This document shows, in pieces, positions 61,043 to 64,000 of a DNA stretch of 64,000 bases (its first letter is position 1; each line of letters opens with the position of its first letter). The translations under genes and the position numbers were made by a program. Below the pieces are notes generated by a model. It did no database searches. It saw only the letters and a program-made list of their open reading frames with translations, and was not told the DNA's origin. This DNA is from Streptomyces sp. NBC_00525. Its GTDB lineage: Bacteria; Actinomycetota; Actinomycetes; Streptomycetales; Streptomycetaceae. The stretch lies in assembly GCF_036346595.1 (NCBI RefSeq), contig NZ_CP107834.1, positions 1,054,001-1,118,000 on the forward strand. The letters are read 5' to 3'.

Positions 61043-64000
<2,958 letters not shown>

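Overview
The window looks like a stretch of the chromosomal core of a Streptomyces (or very close relative). It is very GC-rich, with third codon positions almost always G or C, frequent GTG starts and many 4-base ATGA/GTGA gene overlaps. The gene order matches what I remember of the Streptomyces coelicolor SCO17xx region: lipase, dnaE2, sepF, aroH-tyrA-cmk-plsC-der, parA-scpA-scpB-rluB, ald, pyrG, tlyA-nadK-recN. That synteny is recall, not a search. I see no insertion sequence, phage gene, tRNA or CRISPR array. The right end is the 3' part of a ribosomal RNA operon.

Layout. 1-3.4 kb: a coupled cassette of a MauE-like membrane redox protein (cut by the window edge), a thioredoxin-like protein, a fused ABC exporter and a small signal-peptidase-like protease. 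3.4-6.2 kb: GntR regulator, double GNAT acetyltransferase, DUF402 protein and a secreted lipase. 6.4-11.1 kb: SOS-type dnaE2 and an imuB-like Y-family gene, with a LexA-like box before dnaE2. 11.1-17.5 kb: a membrane protein, small hypotheticals, a streptogrisin-type protease, DUF1684, a cysteine-tailed DUF5685 protein and sepF. 17.5-24.2 kb: acyl-CoA dehydrogenase, DHA2-type efflux pump, PAP2 phosphatase, I78 inhibitor and two conserved hypotheticals.

24.3-28.8 kb (minus strand): aroH-tyrA-cmk-plsC-der, linking aromatic amino acid, CTP/dCTP, phospholipid and ribosome assembly functions. 29.6-33.1 kb: a four-gene operon pnuC-nadR-nrtR-ADP-ribosylglycohydrolase. Every junction is an ATGA overlap and a perfect dyad sits just before the first Shine-Dalgarno; this reads as a self-regulated NAD salvage and ADP-ribose unit. 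33.2-37.8 kb: parA, a small basic protein, scpA, scpB and rluB (chromosome segregation and rRNA modification). 38.2-44.1 kb: alanine dehydrogenase, an NB-ARC/TPR-like protein, a short 28-bp-period repeat array, a NUDIX hydrolase and CTP synthase.

44.5-52.6 kb: GH15 glycosidase, mercaptopyruvate sulfurtransferase, GT4 glycosyltransferase, and the operon small gene-tlyA-nadK-recN. 52.6-58.5 kb: SCP2-domain protein, a siderophore ABC importer (two permeases plus ATPase) behind a DmdR/IdeR-like iron box, a HAD phosphatase and a DUF1015 protein. 58.5-60.7 kb: a large protein with about 16 FRRDD repeats joined to a helical TPR-like domain. 60.7-64 kb: rRNA terminator, 5S rRNA and most of 23S rRNA, all on the minus strand; the 16S gene would lie beyond the right edge.

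Most items worth a second look are regulatory dyads beside well-defined operons, catalytic-residue substitutions (imuB-like, NadR kinase P-loop, NB-ARC P-loop), the exporter/redox cassette at the left edge and the FRRDD-repeat protein. Start codons were chosen from Shine-Dalgarno spacing and overlaps and are stated per gene.
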